Positions 31,610 to 41,260 of a stretch of 64,000 nt of DNA are shown piece after piece. This stretch comes from Gracilaria domingensis. Lineage: Eukaryota > Rhodophyta > Florideophyceae > Gracilariales > Gracilariaceae. Location of the stretch: contig VCMS01000005.1 of assembly GCA_022539475.1 (NCBI GenBank), forward strand, positions 62,001 through 126,000. Direction: 5' to 3'. A model generated the notes under the pieces. The model made no database searches. It was not told the DNA's origin and saw only the letters and a program-made list of their open reading frames with translations. The position numbers and the translations under genes are program-made. How positions within the stretch are numbered: the stretch's first letter is position 1; each line of letters opens with the position of its first letter.

Positions 31610-33391
31610 TCACCGCGTCCGGTTCACCCTCGTGAGTACACCATCGCCGTCACCCTCAGCAGCCCCTTCGAAACGGCTGTTCTCCTCGTCCCCGCCTCCC
31701 CCACCTTGCATCGCCTGCGCCACATCCAGCAAGTCCATGTCAAGCTCCTCCGATGAGAAGCGTAGCTTCTCATCTTCTTCCTCTGAACCAGCCTCATCCG
31801 CTGCATCCTCCTGCAGCAGCGCCGGCGCGCTGTGCCCACTTATCAGTCCCCGCGAAACTGGCCCTACCAGCATATTCACCACCTTCATGCGCTCGCATGC
31901 AGCCCCGAACGCCATGCGATCCTTTGCAGTGCGCGTCCCTCCGTTTGCCGCACCACCGCGCTCAGATTCCGCATCAGCCACCCCAGCATTCCTCTCCTGC
32001 CGTCCTTCTTGTTGCTTCCGAGCCACCTCCAGCTGCGCTTCCACATCATCATCCGTACAGCTTTCCTGCTGCACATGCTCTTCACCACCATTCAAGTCCG
32101 TTAGCATGGCCAAGTCATCGTCCCTTACCCCCTTGGCGGCTGTGCCCACGGAGTCACGTGCCATCAGCGCCGCAAGCATTTGCTCGTCAGGTATCAGTTC
32201 ATCTTCCGCTGGCGCTTGAGTACCAGAAACTGGGCCGAGTGTGTCCTGCGAGTAAACGCTCCTCGACCGGGGCTCGGCGGGCGGCAGGAAGTCCTCAATC
32301 TGCGAAAACGATTCAGGCTTTTCCATGTTCACCAAAGTTGAATGATGCCTACCCAAACGTCGCAGTATCACCTTTCTGGGCATCGCCGCGCGATCCGCTG
32401 AACGGTGTCGCGCGGCGCAGATACAGCATGATGCAAAAATTACTAACGTGACGGAACCAATTATTGCCATCACGGTGATTATGGCAATCTTCCATCCCGG
32501 AAGAGAGGAGATACGGCGCCGAACGCTGGGATACCGCAACCGAGCTGTAGTTAGATCATCTGTCCTCTCGGACGGCTCCTCGTTACTGTTTGAGGACGGG
32601 AAGCGCGCGGCTGGCGCCCACTCGAACACCAGCTCTATGGGATTAGACAAGGTAGGAGGTGTCATAAACTCTGCAGAGCTAGGGACGCGAAACGAAAACT
32701 TGGTGAAGTCCTCGGAGAAAGCCATTGAGCAGTTATCATGGAGAGATGCAGGCGATGTGTTGATGCGGCACATTCGGTGATCCCACGGAAGCAAATACTT
32801 GTAACGACGATTGGAGAGACGAAGCCGAATCGCGTCAAGTGGTGAAGATGAATCGAGCGACTGAGGGGCGCCAAACACAACTGCATCGACGGTGGTGACG
32901 TTTCCGGCACTAAGGCGAAGCGCGCGAGCGTTTCTGCCAGTGTACTCCTCGCCGCTTTCTCCATCGAAAAGCACGATGCCAATGACGTTGACGAACAAGA
33001 GCCCGTAGTTCCTGACACCGCTGGGAAGGAGAATGGAACAGTTAAGGATAGCTTGGCCAGGGAAATTCATTGTGAGCCGCAATGTCAACAAGCCGGTAAA
33101 CGATGCGGGCTGGAAGATGGCGCTCACGACGTTGACGATCTCCGTGGGTGAGAGGTCCTCCACCTCCGGCTGATAGTCGTGGGTAGGGTCGACAAGGCCC
33201 TCGCCCAAGGAGAAGGGCAGGCGCGCATCACCGGAGGCAGAGCCATCGCGGAGCGCGTATGTCTCCTCCTGCTCGCCGAAATCGGCGCCGAGCTGCGCGC
33301 AGGCGCATGTCGCCAGCAGCAGAAGCAAAAGCGGGGACGACCACGCGCGCTCGACGCGACGCATGTTGAAGGTACGCCGACGTCTGCGCAT
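31610..33391 (-). CDS. Type I membrane protein of unknown function
   Basis: A 593-residue protein. From ATG 33391 it begins with an arginine-rich stretch and a hydrophobic core SPLLLLLLATCACAQ (residues 19-33), a signal peptide; ATG 33364 nine codons downstream is an alternative. A lumenal region of about 265 residues has potential N-glycosylation sites (NCS, NVT) and paired cysteines. One membrane helix IAIITVMAIIGSVTLVIFAS (302-321) is followed by CCICAARHR and a 270-residue acidic, Ser/Glu-rich cytosolic tail with a polyglycine-acidic end. No known domain seen. A cell-surface or endomembrane receptor-like protein is possible but only from topology. Confidence 0.75.
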   Translation of the reverse strand: MRRRRRTFNMRRVERAWSSPLLLLLLATCACAQLGADFGEQEETYALRDGSASGDARLPFSLGEGLVDPTHDYQPEVEDLSPTEIVNVVSAIFQPASFTGLLTLRLTMNFPGQAILNCSILLPSGVRNYGLLFVNVIGIVLFDGESGEEYTGRNARALRLSAGNVTTVDAVVFGAPQSLDSSSPLDAIRLRLSNRRYKYLLPWDHRMCRINTSPASLHDNCSMAFSEDFTKFSFRVPSSAEFMTPPTLSNPIELVFEWAPAARFPSSNSNEEPSERTDDLTTARLRYPSVRRRISSLPGWKIAIITVMAIIGSVTLVIFASCCICAARHRSADRAAMPRKVILRRLGRHHSTLVNMEKPESFSQIEDFLPPAEPRSRSVYSQDTLGPVSGTQAPAEDELIPDEQMLAALMARDSVGTAAKGVRDDDLAMLTDLNGGEEHVQQESCTDDDVEAQLEVARKQQEGRQERNAGVADAESERGGAANGGTRTAKDRMAFGAACERMKVVNMLVGPVSRGLISGHSAPALLQEDAADEAGSEEEDEKLRFSSEELDMDLLDVAQAMQGGGGGDEENSRFEGAAEGDGDGVLTRVNRTR

Positions 33392-33727
33392 GACAGCCGC
33401 TGGCGGCAGGAGCGGCAAATGGATGCTCTCACACCTTCGTACATGCTCCCAGGGAGAGCATCTATCTGTTGCGAGTGGCAAGATAAGTTTAGCGCCGCCC
33501 CTCACGCGCTCACGCGCTCGCGGCCACAGTGCGGCGTCACGCCGCGTCGTGGAGCGCCCGAAGCTTTTCCCGAAGCACAGCTCACGCGCTGGATGGAAGC
33601 GCTCGGCCCCGCTCGGGCCTCCAGCACTACCCGCGGCTACTCGTGTGTACTGTATACCGCCGTTTACAGCCTTGATCGGTTGTTGTTTAATTACTGTACC
33701 GGTGGCGGCTCTCAGGCAGCGCCGCCT
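33392..33727. other. Short spacer, minus-strand tandem genes
   Basis: 336 bp between the aldo-keto reductase stop and the membrane protein start. It should hold the promoter of the latter. No motif seen. Confidence 0.4.
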
Positions 33728-34666
33728 TCATGCATGCGACGGGAATCCCCAGTACTCCACCATGTTGCAGGTCATCAGTCCACGGTCGAGCGCGCCCAAC
33801 TCCTCCACCTGCTCGGCGCTGAGCTTGAGCGTCGCCGCCTTAAAGTTTTGTTCGATGCGCGCCGCGTTGGCGCTCTTCGCCAACACCGAGCAGCCCGTCT
33901 GCACCCCCCACGCAATCAGCACCTGCGCCGGTGTGGCGTCGTGCTCATTGGCGATGCGCGCCACCACCTCGTCCTGCAGAGGCCCCTTCTTGCCCGATCC
34001 CAGAATAGAATACATGGTGAAGTGCACGCCGAACATGGCACACACCTGCCGAAGCTCGCATCGCTGGTAGTAGCAATGCGCCTCACACTGGTTGACGGCC
34101 GGCTTGATGCGCGCGTACTGCATCGCATCCATCAACGCCAGCACGGAATAGTTGCTCACGCCAATGTCCTTGGCCAAGCCGAGTTCTACACACTTCTCCA
34201 TTGCGCGCCACGTATCCTCCAGCGTCACGCCTTCAGCCCAGGTGATGCCGCCCTTGTCATTGCGCACCACCCAATTGTCTTCAGTGATAGGCAATCCACC
34301 GTTTTTCCACGCGAACGGGTGGTGTACGAGATACAGGTCCACATAATCAAGTCCCAGATCTTCTAGACTTTGCTTGCACGCGGTGACCACATCCTCCGGT
34401 GCATGCATCGTGTTCCACACCTTGGACGTGATAAACAGATCCGAGCGCGGTACACCGGACGTGGCGAACCACTCCTTGAATGCCTCTCCCACTTCCTTCT
34501 CGTTGAGATACACAGCTGCGCAATCGATGTGGCGATACCCAGCGTTCAGAGCAGACAACACGGCCGCTTTGGTCTCACCTTGCTCCGCTTTCCATGTACC
34601 AAAGCCAAGCAGCGGCATTTTCTTGCCGGAAGGCAACGTCACATGCGGCCCTTCTTCGTGAGTCAT
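33728..34666 (-). CDS. Aldo-keto reductase
   Basis: A 312-residue NADPH-dependent reductase of the AKR superfamily with a (beta/alpha)8 barrel. The catalytic tetrad is complete: Asp48 and Tyr53 in GYRHIDCAAVYLNE, Lys82 in ITSKVW, His115 in LYLVHHP. The NADPH segment KSANAARIEQN and the GVSNYS motif are present. Substrate (aldehyde or sugar) cannot be set; similarity to AKR1A/mannose-6-phosphate-reductase-type enzymes is generic. The C-terminal extension GLMTCNMVEYWGFP is typical of the family. The start at 34666 directly precedes the beta hairpin VTLPSGKKMPLLGFGTW. Confidence 0.92.
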   Translation of the reverse strand: MTHEEGPHVTLPSGKKMPLLGFGTWKAEQGETKAAVLSALNAGYRHIDCAAVYLNEKEVGEAFKEWFATSGVPRSDLFITSKVWNTMHAPEDVVTACKQSLEDLGLDYVDLYLVHHPFAWKNGGLPITEDNWVVRNDKGGITWAEGVTLEDTWRAMEKCVELGLAKDIGVSNYSVLALMDAMQYARIKPAVNQCEAHCYYQRCELRQVCAMFGVHFTMYSILGSGKKGPLQDEVVARIANEHDATPAQVLIAWGVQTGCSVLAKSANAARIEQNFKAATLKLSAEQVEELGALDRGLMTCNMVEYWGFPSHA

Positions 34667-36192
34667 TTTGCAGAGTTAGGTGATGATGCAGAAAAACACA
34701 CAAGCGGCAGTGAATCAAAGATAGGCTTGGAAGGCAGGATCTTATGAAGATGAGCGTCTAAACCGAAAAGACCTACCTTCGCACCAGCGAATCTGGAGTG
34801 AAGCGCCACCCGTCGAGCTTGTGGTGAGCAATATTTGAGGTGCTCGTGAATCAGGAGTCGTGATGCGCCAGTGCAAGCGAAAAATCTGCGCCATCATTTT
34901 CTCGCTGGACACTTGTCAAGAGTGATGGGAGCATGCTGAAGGATACCGGGTTGCGCCTACTACGTTGAAGGCCCGAGTGGGTCGCTTGTCGCCCGTGACT
35001 GTCACATGGCGTTGCTTGCTGTCAAGCAAAGCATTTCGAGCTGTATTCGGGAATGTCACTCGCGAAGCTTTTCATTCGCTACAGGTATCCAGTTTCGAGG
35101 TCGAAACTGGAGGACCGTTTCAATATCATTTGCTATTTTTCCGTAACGCATTTAACCGTTTACGCAAGAGCATCAAGATTTTTGGGGCGGAAGCGTTGCG
35201 CCGCGCTACCTACAACTGTACCCGGTATGATACAGTGTACCGTCGCAGCCTTGGCTACGACAAAGCGGCTGAAGTTTGCCTCCATCGACGACTCTTCAGT
35301 TGAGAAGTCAGGTGCTCTTCACGTATCATTGCAAACCAGCTGTTTGTGTGCGGCGTCAGTGTGGGCGTAGGCATTGCTCCGGAGGGTTAAGCCTCCCGAA
35401 GAGTTGCCAGATCCAATCAAATTCTTTTCGACCAGTTTCAGCCGTGCACTTGTATCCTTTCCCGCCCTGCGCGGTGGATAAGCGGGATCCCGATGGCCAA
35501 TTTCTCATTTACGATCACAATAATATTATGCACTTTCATGCTGTACCGACGGTATTAAGGATACCATTTCGGCAGCTTTGCCAACGTGCCCACCAGGTTA
35601 TCCGCATCGATCCTCTAAACAAGCAAGTGGATTGAATCTGCTTTGCAAAAAGAAGAATCATGCCATTCGTGAGACGCCAAACTTTGCGAATACGTCACGC
35701 TCGATAGGCTACCCACAGGCGCAAATCATAATTCGTTTCCCCTTGTCTCGTGTTCACCTTCGCACGTTGTTGTTTGTCTCTTGCGGTCATTTCCTTAACA
35801 TGCGCACGCACGGCTTTTGCGCATCACGCTAGGCAAAGAACTCAGTTTTAACCACACGTGTGTTTCATGCATTAATCGGATTATACAGTATCTCCAAAGG
35901 GGGTGAATCATTCTCTTCAAGACAACGGCATCTCCTGCCCTCCGCAAAAAGTTTTCTAATGCAACTCATGTCAAGATGAACCCTGGTTCGTTTGCTTTCG
36001 TTACCTTTAGCAATAAAGCTAAGATGTTTACATAATCGCACCGTCATCAGGATGAGATATACCCTTCGCTATCTTCACCTTCATCCGACATTTGTTGCAA
36101 ATTTTTAACAGCGGACAAAGGAAACGTGTTTCCTTTGTCCCCTTTTCAACTCATAAGGACATGGAATAGTTGTCCAATACATGTAGGGCTCA
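34667..36192. other. 1.5-kb spacer
   Basis: No gene with a recognisable domain. It ends with a 28-bp palindrome at 36113-36140. The first few hundred bases must include the aldo-keto reductase promoter. Confidence 0.45.
36113..36140. repeat. 28-bp palindrome close to a gene 3' end
   Basis: The arm GGACAAAGGAAAC, a GT centre, then the exact reverse complement GTTTCCTTTGTCC. It begins 53 bp beyond the stop codon of the coiled-coil gene (minus strand), so it would fall in that gene's 3' UTR or terminator region. Confidence 0.85.
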
Positions 36193-36699
36193 TTAGCGCC
36201 TAGGGTTCCTTGCAGCATCTCGTTCGTCATAATGCACAGAAACATCGTCTTCAGAAGCCTTCAAACGAGCGATTTTTCCTCTCGCCTTGCAAAGAAGTTG
36301 GAAAGCTTGGTTCAAACGGTTTTGGATTTCTTGGTAGTGCTGCCTTTCCTTCCTCAACATGTCGTCTAGCTCCATCCTAAGCTTCATAAGACCTTCTTCT
36401 TCGGCCGTCAAACGTTGAGAGTGAACAGCCAACACGTGGTTTCGAAAACAATGTGAGAAGGACTCATATGCACGGGGGCCGGAGGCCTCATACGGAGGTT
36501 GGGAATCATGTATACACGGAAGGGGGGCTGTCTCCTCCCAGCTGTCATCATGTCCAGAGATACTATGGGCTCTTTGCAGGTCACTGTTGGATTGCGGTGG
36601 ACTGTTTGAATGTTCCGTGTGCTCGTGCGGAGGAGGCGGGGGAAAGAAAATGGGAGGGGTCTTCGAATCGGTAGGATTCATTTCTTGTTCAGGCTGCAT
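36193..36699 (-). CDS. Small coiled-coil protein of unknown function
   Basis: A 168-residue open frame starting with ATG at 36699. The N-terminal 90 residues are Pro/Ser/His rich (IFFPPPPPHEHTEH) and probably disordered. Residues about 95-150 form a strong amphipathic helix (TAEEEGLMKLRMELDDMLRKERQHYQEIQNRLNQAFQ is the core) with heptad spacing, and the tail is charged. I do not recognise a family. Coding status is supported by the coiled coil and codon use but not by homology. Confidence 0.5.
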   Translation of the reverse strand: MQPEQEMNPTDSKTPPIFFPPPPPHEHTEHSNSPPQSNSDLQRAHSISGHDDSWEETAPLPCIHDSQPPYEASGPRAYESFSHCFRNHVLAVHSQRLTAEEEGLMKLRMELDDMLRKERQHYQEIQNRLNQAFQLLCKARGKIARLKASEDDVSVHYDERDAARNPRR

Positions 36700-37129
36700 T
36701 GGTTCGAGGAGTGACGTTCCGAGGAAGAATACTTAGGATGCCGGGTGTGCAGAGTGAGAGACACAGACTACGTTGCCGGTTTGTTATGGGCATCAGTCTG
36801 GAAGGAAAGTGTTTTCCTCTCACTTTACTTTCGGCGAAGGGAGATTTCTTTTGTATCGCGGCGAAACGAAACGTACGATGATGCTGACGAAAAGAAAGAT
36901 GCGCAGCTCGTGGCAAGGATTCAATGTGTCCACTGTGATCAAATCAAACTGTACAACGTTGTACTTGCGGTGCTATGTACAATTCTATCGCTCTACGAAA
37001 TTACTACTGAAGGGTGCTGTAACCATCGCGCCCTGTACCTGTTAATATTTCTGTCATAATGCAATACTCTATCGACAAGCGAAACCGAATGTTCCAGGCC
37101 TGGTCCTGGTTGGTGGCCACCTGTGTATT
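36700..37129. other. Spacer between two minus-strand genes
   Basis: 430 bp without a supportable gene; probably the 3' UTR of the upstream gene and the promoter of the coiled-coil gene. Confidence 0.4.
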
Positions 37130-37945
37130 TTAGCGCGATACGTATGGAGCCAGTTTGGACTTTGTCTCCAGCTCCGCCGCGATCAAAATGATGAGCCATA
37201 TCACTGCTTCTTCTTTTGTGCACTTCTTGAGCCTTAAATCAAAGAAATGTCGAAGAAGGATAACACTTCCTACTCGCTTGGCAATTCCATTAACAAAAAG
37301 ATCATAAGCGCCGTATTCAAAATCCTCCTTCGCTGGTTGCATTTCAAGCTTTGGTACTCCGACAAGCAACTCCTTGTCCGGGGAAAACTGGAAAAACGAC
37401 TCAATCGATGATATATAGTGAATACTTCCTATCTGGCATCCTTCGGCCAGATCCGTGAAAAGTATTCCGTTCAAAACATGCCACTTCGTCTGCTGTGCCG
37501 GGATCACAACCTCAACCAAAGACTTTCCTTCTCGTTCTGTTCGAATCTCATATCTCTGCGGTTCTTCAAATGTCTTGTCGACGTAAAACGAAACGGGACA
37601 TTGGCTTAGCAAGCCTACCTGCACCTCCGACGGAGCATTAACCTCACGAAGAATTTCGTTGCCCTTTGGGACGTGAATCGTACTGGTCTTGAAAATGTCT
37701 CGGGTACGATTCTCCACAAAGTAACGTTGCAAGTCATACACCGTACCGCGATTTGCATCCACCTCTCTTGTGAGGTCTTCTCCTAGTCCACCCATCACAG
37801 GCGCCTCTGTCGCTTTCAAAGGTCTGATGGGCGTGTTCTTGAATTCATGCGCATCGTGAACTGCGATCTCTTGGATGGAAGACGATGGGGTTGCCGGTGG
37901 AGACACACTATGTTGCAGGGCCTCTTGCTTCTTCTCGCTTTCCAT
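37130..37945 (-). CDS. Protein of unknown function
   Basis: 271 residues from ATG 37945 (the frame continues upstream only via a TTG codon). The N-terminal 40 residues are Ser/Pro/Gln rich. The rest has a mixed alpha/beta look with segments TVYDLQRYFVENRTRDIF, EVQVGLLSQCPVSFYVDKTF, YEIRTEREGKSLVEVVIPAQQ and a C-terminal helix EEAVIWLIILIAAELETKSKL that is amphipathic rather than membrane spanning. No family recognised. The length and composition support a real gene. Confidence 0.6.
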   Translation of the reverse strand: MESEKKQEALQHSVSPPATPSSSIQEIAVHDAHEFKNTPIRPLKATEAPVMGGLGEDLTREVDANRGTVYDLQRYFVENRTRDIFKTSTIHVPKGNEILREVNAPSEVQVGLLSQCPVSFYVDKTFEEPQRYEIRTEREGKSLVEVVIPAQQTKWHVLNGILFTDLAEGCQIGSIHYISSIESFFQFSPDKELLVGVPKLEMQPAKEDFEYGAYDLFVNGIAKRVGSVILLRHFFDLRLKKCTKEEAVIWLIILIAAELETKSKLAPYVSR

Positions 37946-38672
37946 TGCTTCCGGGCTCTTCAAGCTTTATCTCTTTATCCTAGACATATATGTCTCAACC
38001 TGGTTCCAATCCAAGCTAAGGTACAGTACTTCGTTTTGGCTGCAGATAACGGTGCGAGTTAATGGGGCGACGGAAAAGGTTTTGGGTGCTTCCGTTGGTT
38101 GTCTGTTACAATCTGCATCAGCAAGCGACTATGCTACAAAACGAGACAGTGGCAGCGTCTTACACGATCACGGCAGCTTGAAGCATAACCGTTGTGGACA
38201 TGGTTGTTGAGAGCGAAAGCAATGTATCGAGCTTCGTCCAAACGAATGTTTACAATTGCCCCAGGCCCGACAGATGGAATGCGCACAGTCCGCGCCAACA
38301 AGTGGTAGTGACGTTGGGGCTTGCGGCCAATGTGCGCTTCCTGCACGTATTTGGAGTGCTGAAGACAAAAGTTCGGAGTGGCAGCAAACATGAGTCGACT
38401 GAGACGTCTTTCCCCCGTGATGCATGAAAATCTGGGCAACCAATAAATTTGCAACCACATTTGCAGTGACGGTTTTTGGGAAGACTTGGTGCAGTCCGGA
38501 TTCCGGACTCCGGAATGCGACCCAACTTGCGTTTCTGGCCCTTTGCCGGCGGCACATGCCGATCACAAGACGTTTTGTTTCAATCACCTCACGTTGCATG
38601 TCTCCATTCCGTTGCCGCACACCATACGCTTCATTTCTGATAACCCGTTCCCGGTAGAAAGAGAAAGCTTCT
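37946..38672. promoter_or_regulatory. Divergent spacer, possibly holding a small gene
   Basis: 727 bp between divergent genes. It must include promoters for the unknown protein gene (minus) and PRA1 (plus). A short coding-like frame on the minus strand at 38134-38391 is listed separately. Confidence 0.4.
38134..38391 (-). CDS. Possible small gene or exon
   Basis: An 85-residue frame from ATG 38391 contains a regular stretch, RKPQRHYHLLARTVRIPSV then GPGAIVNIRLDEARYIAFAL, with a protein-like residue balance. Overlapping minus-strand frames just upstream (for example one with KNRHCKCGCKFIGC near 38460-38500) suggest it could be the last exon of a spliced gene. No family identified and no splice model could be closed. 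Confidence 0.25.
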   Translation of the reverse strand: MFAATPNFCLQHSKYVQEAHIGRKPQRHYHLLARTVRIPSVGPGAIVNIRLDEARYIAFALNNHVHNGYASSCRDRVRRCHCLVL

Positions 38673-39284
38673 ATGGTGACTCAAACGGATCTTCCTACCA
38701 CAGCGACCCCCCCGGAGGGTGAATCCGAGCCTAGGCGATTTGCGCTTCCGAGTTGGGTGACAGCTCCGTTGGAATCTCTCTTCGCCGCAGTTGGGAATTC
38801 AACATCGACGGTTTCCTCGTGGGTCACTACTCGCGGTGCACGTGCAACGAGCCGTGCTAGACCATGGCTTGAATTCTTCGACTTGTCTGCCTTCGGGCTT
38901 GCGGATGGTGGCATTGGCGGGTGCGTAGAGAGGCTCAAACTTAATATTCCATACTTCCTATTCAACTACGTCATGATTGGACTTGTAATGACAGTGTTCA
39001 GCGTTATCACTCAGATAGGAGCTTTGATAGGAACATTGTTTGTCGTCTGGGTGTATTTTCAGTTCTTCGGAAGCGAACATGAGAATGAAGAGTTCGAATT
39101 ATTGGGCTTTTCCCTTGACAATTCTGAGAAGTTAGGCTTATTGGTTTTGTTGGGCGGATTAGTGTTCTGGATTACGGCCGGCGGGATTGAGTTATTCTTC
39201 GAAGTACTCACAGCGATTACGTTTGTTGCCCTCCTGCACGGAAGTCTCAGAAAACCGCACCCAGACGCCATCCCTCCTGTCTAA
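38673..39284 (+). CDS. PRA1 family protein (prenylated Rab acceptor)
   Basis: A 203-residue membrane protein of the ER/Golgi that binds prenylated Rab GTPases and aids their membrane delivery. The PRA1 signature is RPWLEFFDLSAFGL (about residues 63-76) followed by RLKLNIPYFLFNYVMIG and two paired hydrophobic hairpins: IGLVMTVFSVITQIGALIGTLFVV class segments at about 101-128 and LGLLVLLGGLVFWITAGGIE...FVALLHG at about 154-192. The cytosolic N-terminus is Ser/Thr rich. The size is usual for the family. The start is the first ATG in frame and the gene is intron-free. Confidence 0.88.
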   Translation: MVTQTDLPTTATPPEGESEPRRFALPSWVTAPLESLFAAVGNSTSTVSSWVTTRGARATSRARPWLEFFDLSAFGLADGGIGGCVERLKLNIPYFLFNYVMIGLVMTVFSVITQIGALIGTLFVVWVYFQFFGSEHENEEFELLGFSLDNSEKLGLLVLLGGLVFWITAGGIELFFEVLTAITFVALLHGSLRKPHPDAIPPV

Positions 39285-39517
39285 GGATCCACAACCCCCT
39301 GTATGGAAGTAACTCAGGTACACGAGATGTTTGTTTCTGCATCGCAAAACGCGAACAAATTCGAATGTTATCGAGCATATACAATATTATTAATGAATGG
39401 CTTGCGTTGTGTGTGAACCCCCTTGTCGAATAGTCATGCGATCCGTTCAAATATCTGAGTTAGTTGTAAGTATTAGCGAACAGTAAGTAGCTCTTGTTAT
39501 CGCAAAATTGAATACCA

Positions 39518-40684
39518 TTAGCATCCCTTTGATTGTGAGGCCGACAAGCCCAGAATCTGCTCATATGTGATAAAAGTAACTGCCGCTTGAGGGGTAACAC
39601 GCGCTACGTTGGCCGATAACCCACGGTAGAGTCCTCTAATGCCTTCAGTTCGAAGAATGTGGAGGAAGGCGCGACCAAAACTACGGTATCTTTCACTGTC
39701 GGACGCTCGGTCCTGCATACGAGTTCTTGCAACTTGAAGAGGATATGTGCTCACGGACGCAATCAGCTTGGACGCAGTCGAAGCAACGAGGGACTGATAG
39801 ACTGTGGTAGTTGCTGCGGGGTTTCTTCGGTTCCCAATGTCGTCTTGTGATTTCAACCACGTCTTAAACTGTTCATAAAGCGTGAATTGAAGGGCACCGT
39901 GTGAAACAAGCCATAAACTTGGCCCCAACCCTCTGTACAACCCGCGTATCCCTTCTTCTCTCAAGATGGACTTCAGTCCATCTGAAAACCCACTATACGG
40001 TCTTAGCCGTGCCCGATCGACCGAATGTATGGCCTGAAGCTGCAAGCGAACTTTCACAACCCATATTGGATTTGTGGCGAAGGATGTCATCGCCCCTGCA
40101 GTGCTCCCAGCGAGCAAATGTGATACAGGATCGTATCGAACTCGCTTTCGATAGAACACATGAGCCTGTTGGAACCAGTGAAAGTAGCAAGCCCAAGAAA
40201 CAACACTTCCAAATGCAGCAGGCACCACACCTTTGTAAAGTGCAATAGAACCTTCTCGCACAGCCATGTCCCGAACGGCTCGCAATGTGGCACCACCTGT
40301 GGATACCTGCAGCCGCGTCCGTATTGTGTCCAATGGATGCAATAACAAAACCGCGGCCAAACCAGCTCCCGCTCCAGCGAATGCATGCGCATATCGTGGG
40401 TAGATCAGAGGTGGAGGCTCTCTCCGCGAGTTGGAGGAGGCTTCATGGTGCAGAGAGTGGAAGCTAGGCGGTGAAATCTTTTGCTGCAATGAGCAGTCTC
40501 TCACTGCTGTGTGCGGGGTAAGCACCGTGCGTTCTTGTTTGAAAGGAATGGTGCGCGTGATCGTTAACTTCGGAAGAAAGTATATTGAATGCTTCGCAGG
40601 AGCGATCGTAGCGTTAGTTCGAAGGCTACGGCAGTTTAAATCAGCCAACATGTGCATTGAGTACACTGGGCGACGCACTTCCAT
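39518..40684 (-). CDS. Mitochondrial carrier, folate/FAD or pyridine-nucleotide type
   Basis: 388 residues, with the three carrier repeats each starting with the family motif: HPLDTIRTRLQ, NPIWVVKVRLQLQ and YPLQVARTRMQ. The second repeat's NPIW (tryptophan in place of the acidic residue) marks the SLC25A32/33/36 group carrying folate, FAD, NAD or pyrimidine nucleotides. It resembles SLC25A32/Flx1 in FYRKRV...SHLLAGSTAGAMTSFATNPIW and GLYRGLGPSLWLVSHGALQFTLYE. The N-terminal about 95 residues before YPRYAHAFAGAGAG are outside the domain; the ATG at 40684 is the first in frame, and an internal one at 40654 is possible. Located in the mitochondrial inner membrane; substrate inferred only to the group. 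Confidence 0.88.
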   Translation of the reverse strand: MEVRRPVYSMHMLADLNCRSLRTNATIAPAKHSIYFLPKLTITRTIPFKQERTVLTPHTAVRDCSLQQKISPPSFHSLHHEASSNSRREPPPLIYPRYAHAFAGAGAGLAAVLLLHPLDTIRTRLQVSTGGATLRAVRDMAVREGSIALYKGVVPAAFGSVVSWACYFHWFQQAHVFYRKRVRYDPVSHLLAGSTAGAMTSFATNPIWVVKVRLQLQAIHSVDRARLRPYSGFSDGLKSILREEGIRGLYRGLGPSLWLVSHGALQFTLYEQFKTWLKSQDDIGNRRNPAATTTVYQSLVASTASKLIASVSTYPLQVARTRMQDRASDSERYRSFGRAFLHILRTEGIRGLYRGLSANVARVTPQAAVTFITYEQILGLSASQSKGC

Positions 40685-41260
40685 TTCCTACCCCTGGGTA
40701 TGTCAGGACAGGCACAGAAGCCTCGTCGAAATGGGGAGCAAAATGATTTACAGAGCAGATTTTGTCGGCGGCGTTTAAGGTTATCTACCCAAGGGTATGT
40801 TTGCAATGGCTTGTATGGACAGACAACAATGTACTCCAGACGAAAGCTGCCTCTTGTTGGCCTACTATGACCGCGTAAAGTCGATCGGCAACAACACAGG
40901 GGCGCTTATCAGAGGTTCAGCTTGGGTCTTGACCGGCGCGAAAGACTTCGGTATTAGCGCAGGACAGGGAAGCGCCGAAGTTTGTGAAGTAAAAGGAGAC
41001 CTTGCAATGTGAATCTCACTGTGTACCCCGTGCAGAAATCAGCGTGATAGACATCATATCATCACTCACTCTCCTGTGAATGTCATGTGTCCGCTTGCCA
41101 GTCGCTTGAAATTATATCTGCCTTAGCGAGATGAATTGGGCCTTCCTCTTTCATTTGACAGTAATATCAGCAATGCTTGATAATTAGCAACAACTTTGAA
41201 CCGCAACCACCCAACCTCGAAAGGAATTGTACTCTTTTAAGGATGCTTCGCATAGAACAT
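40685..41260. other. Spacer between two minus-strand genes
   Basis: 576 bp; it should contain the carrier gene's promoter and the transporter's 3' UTR. No gene or repeat recognised. Confidence 0.4.

Noticed and set aside
31632-32451. Long plus-strand frames opposite the type I membrane protein
   Set aside because: Serine/proline-rich antisense shadows of the acidic, GC-rich tail on the minus strand.
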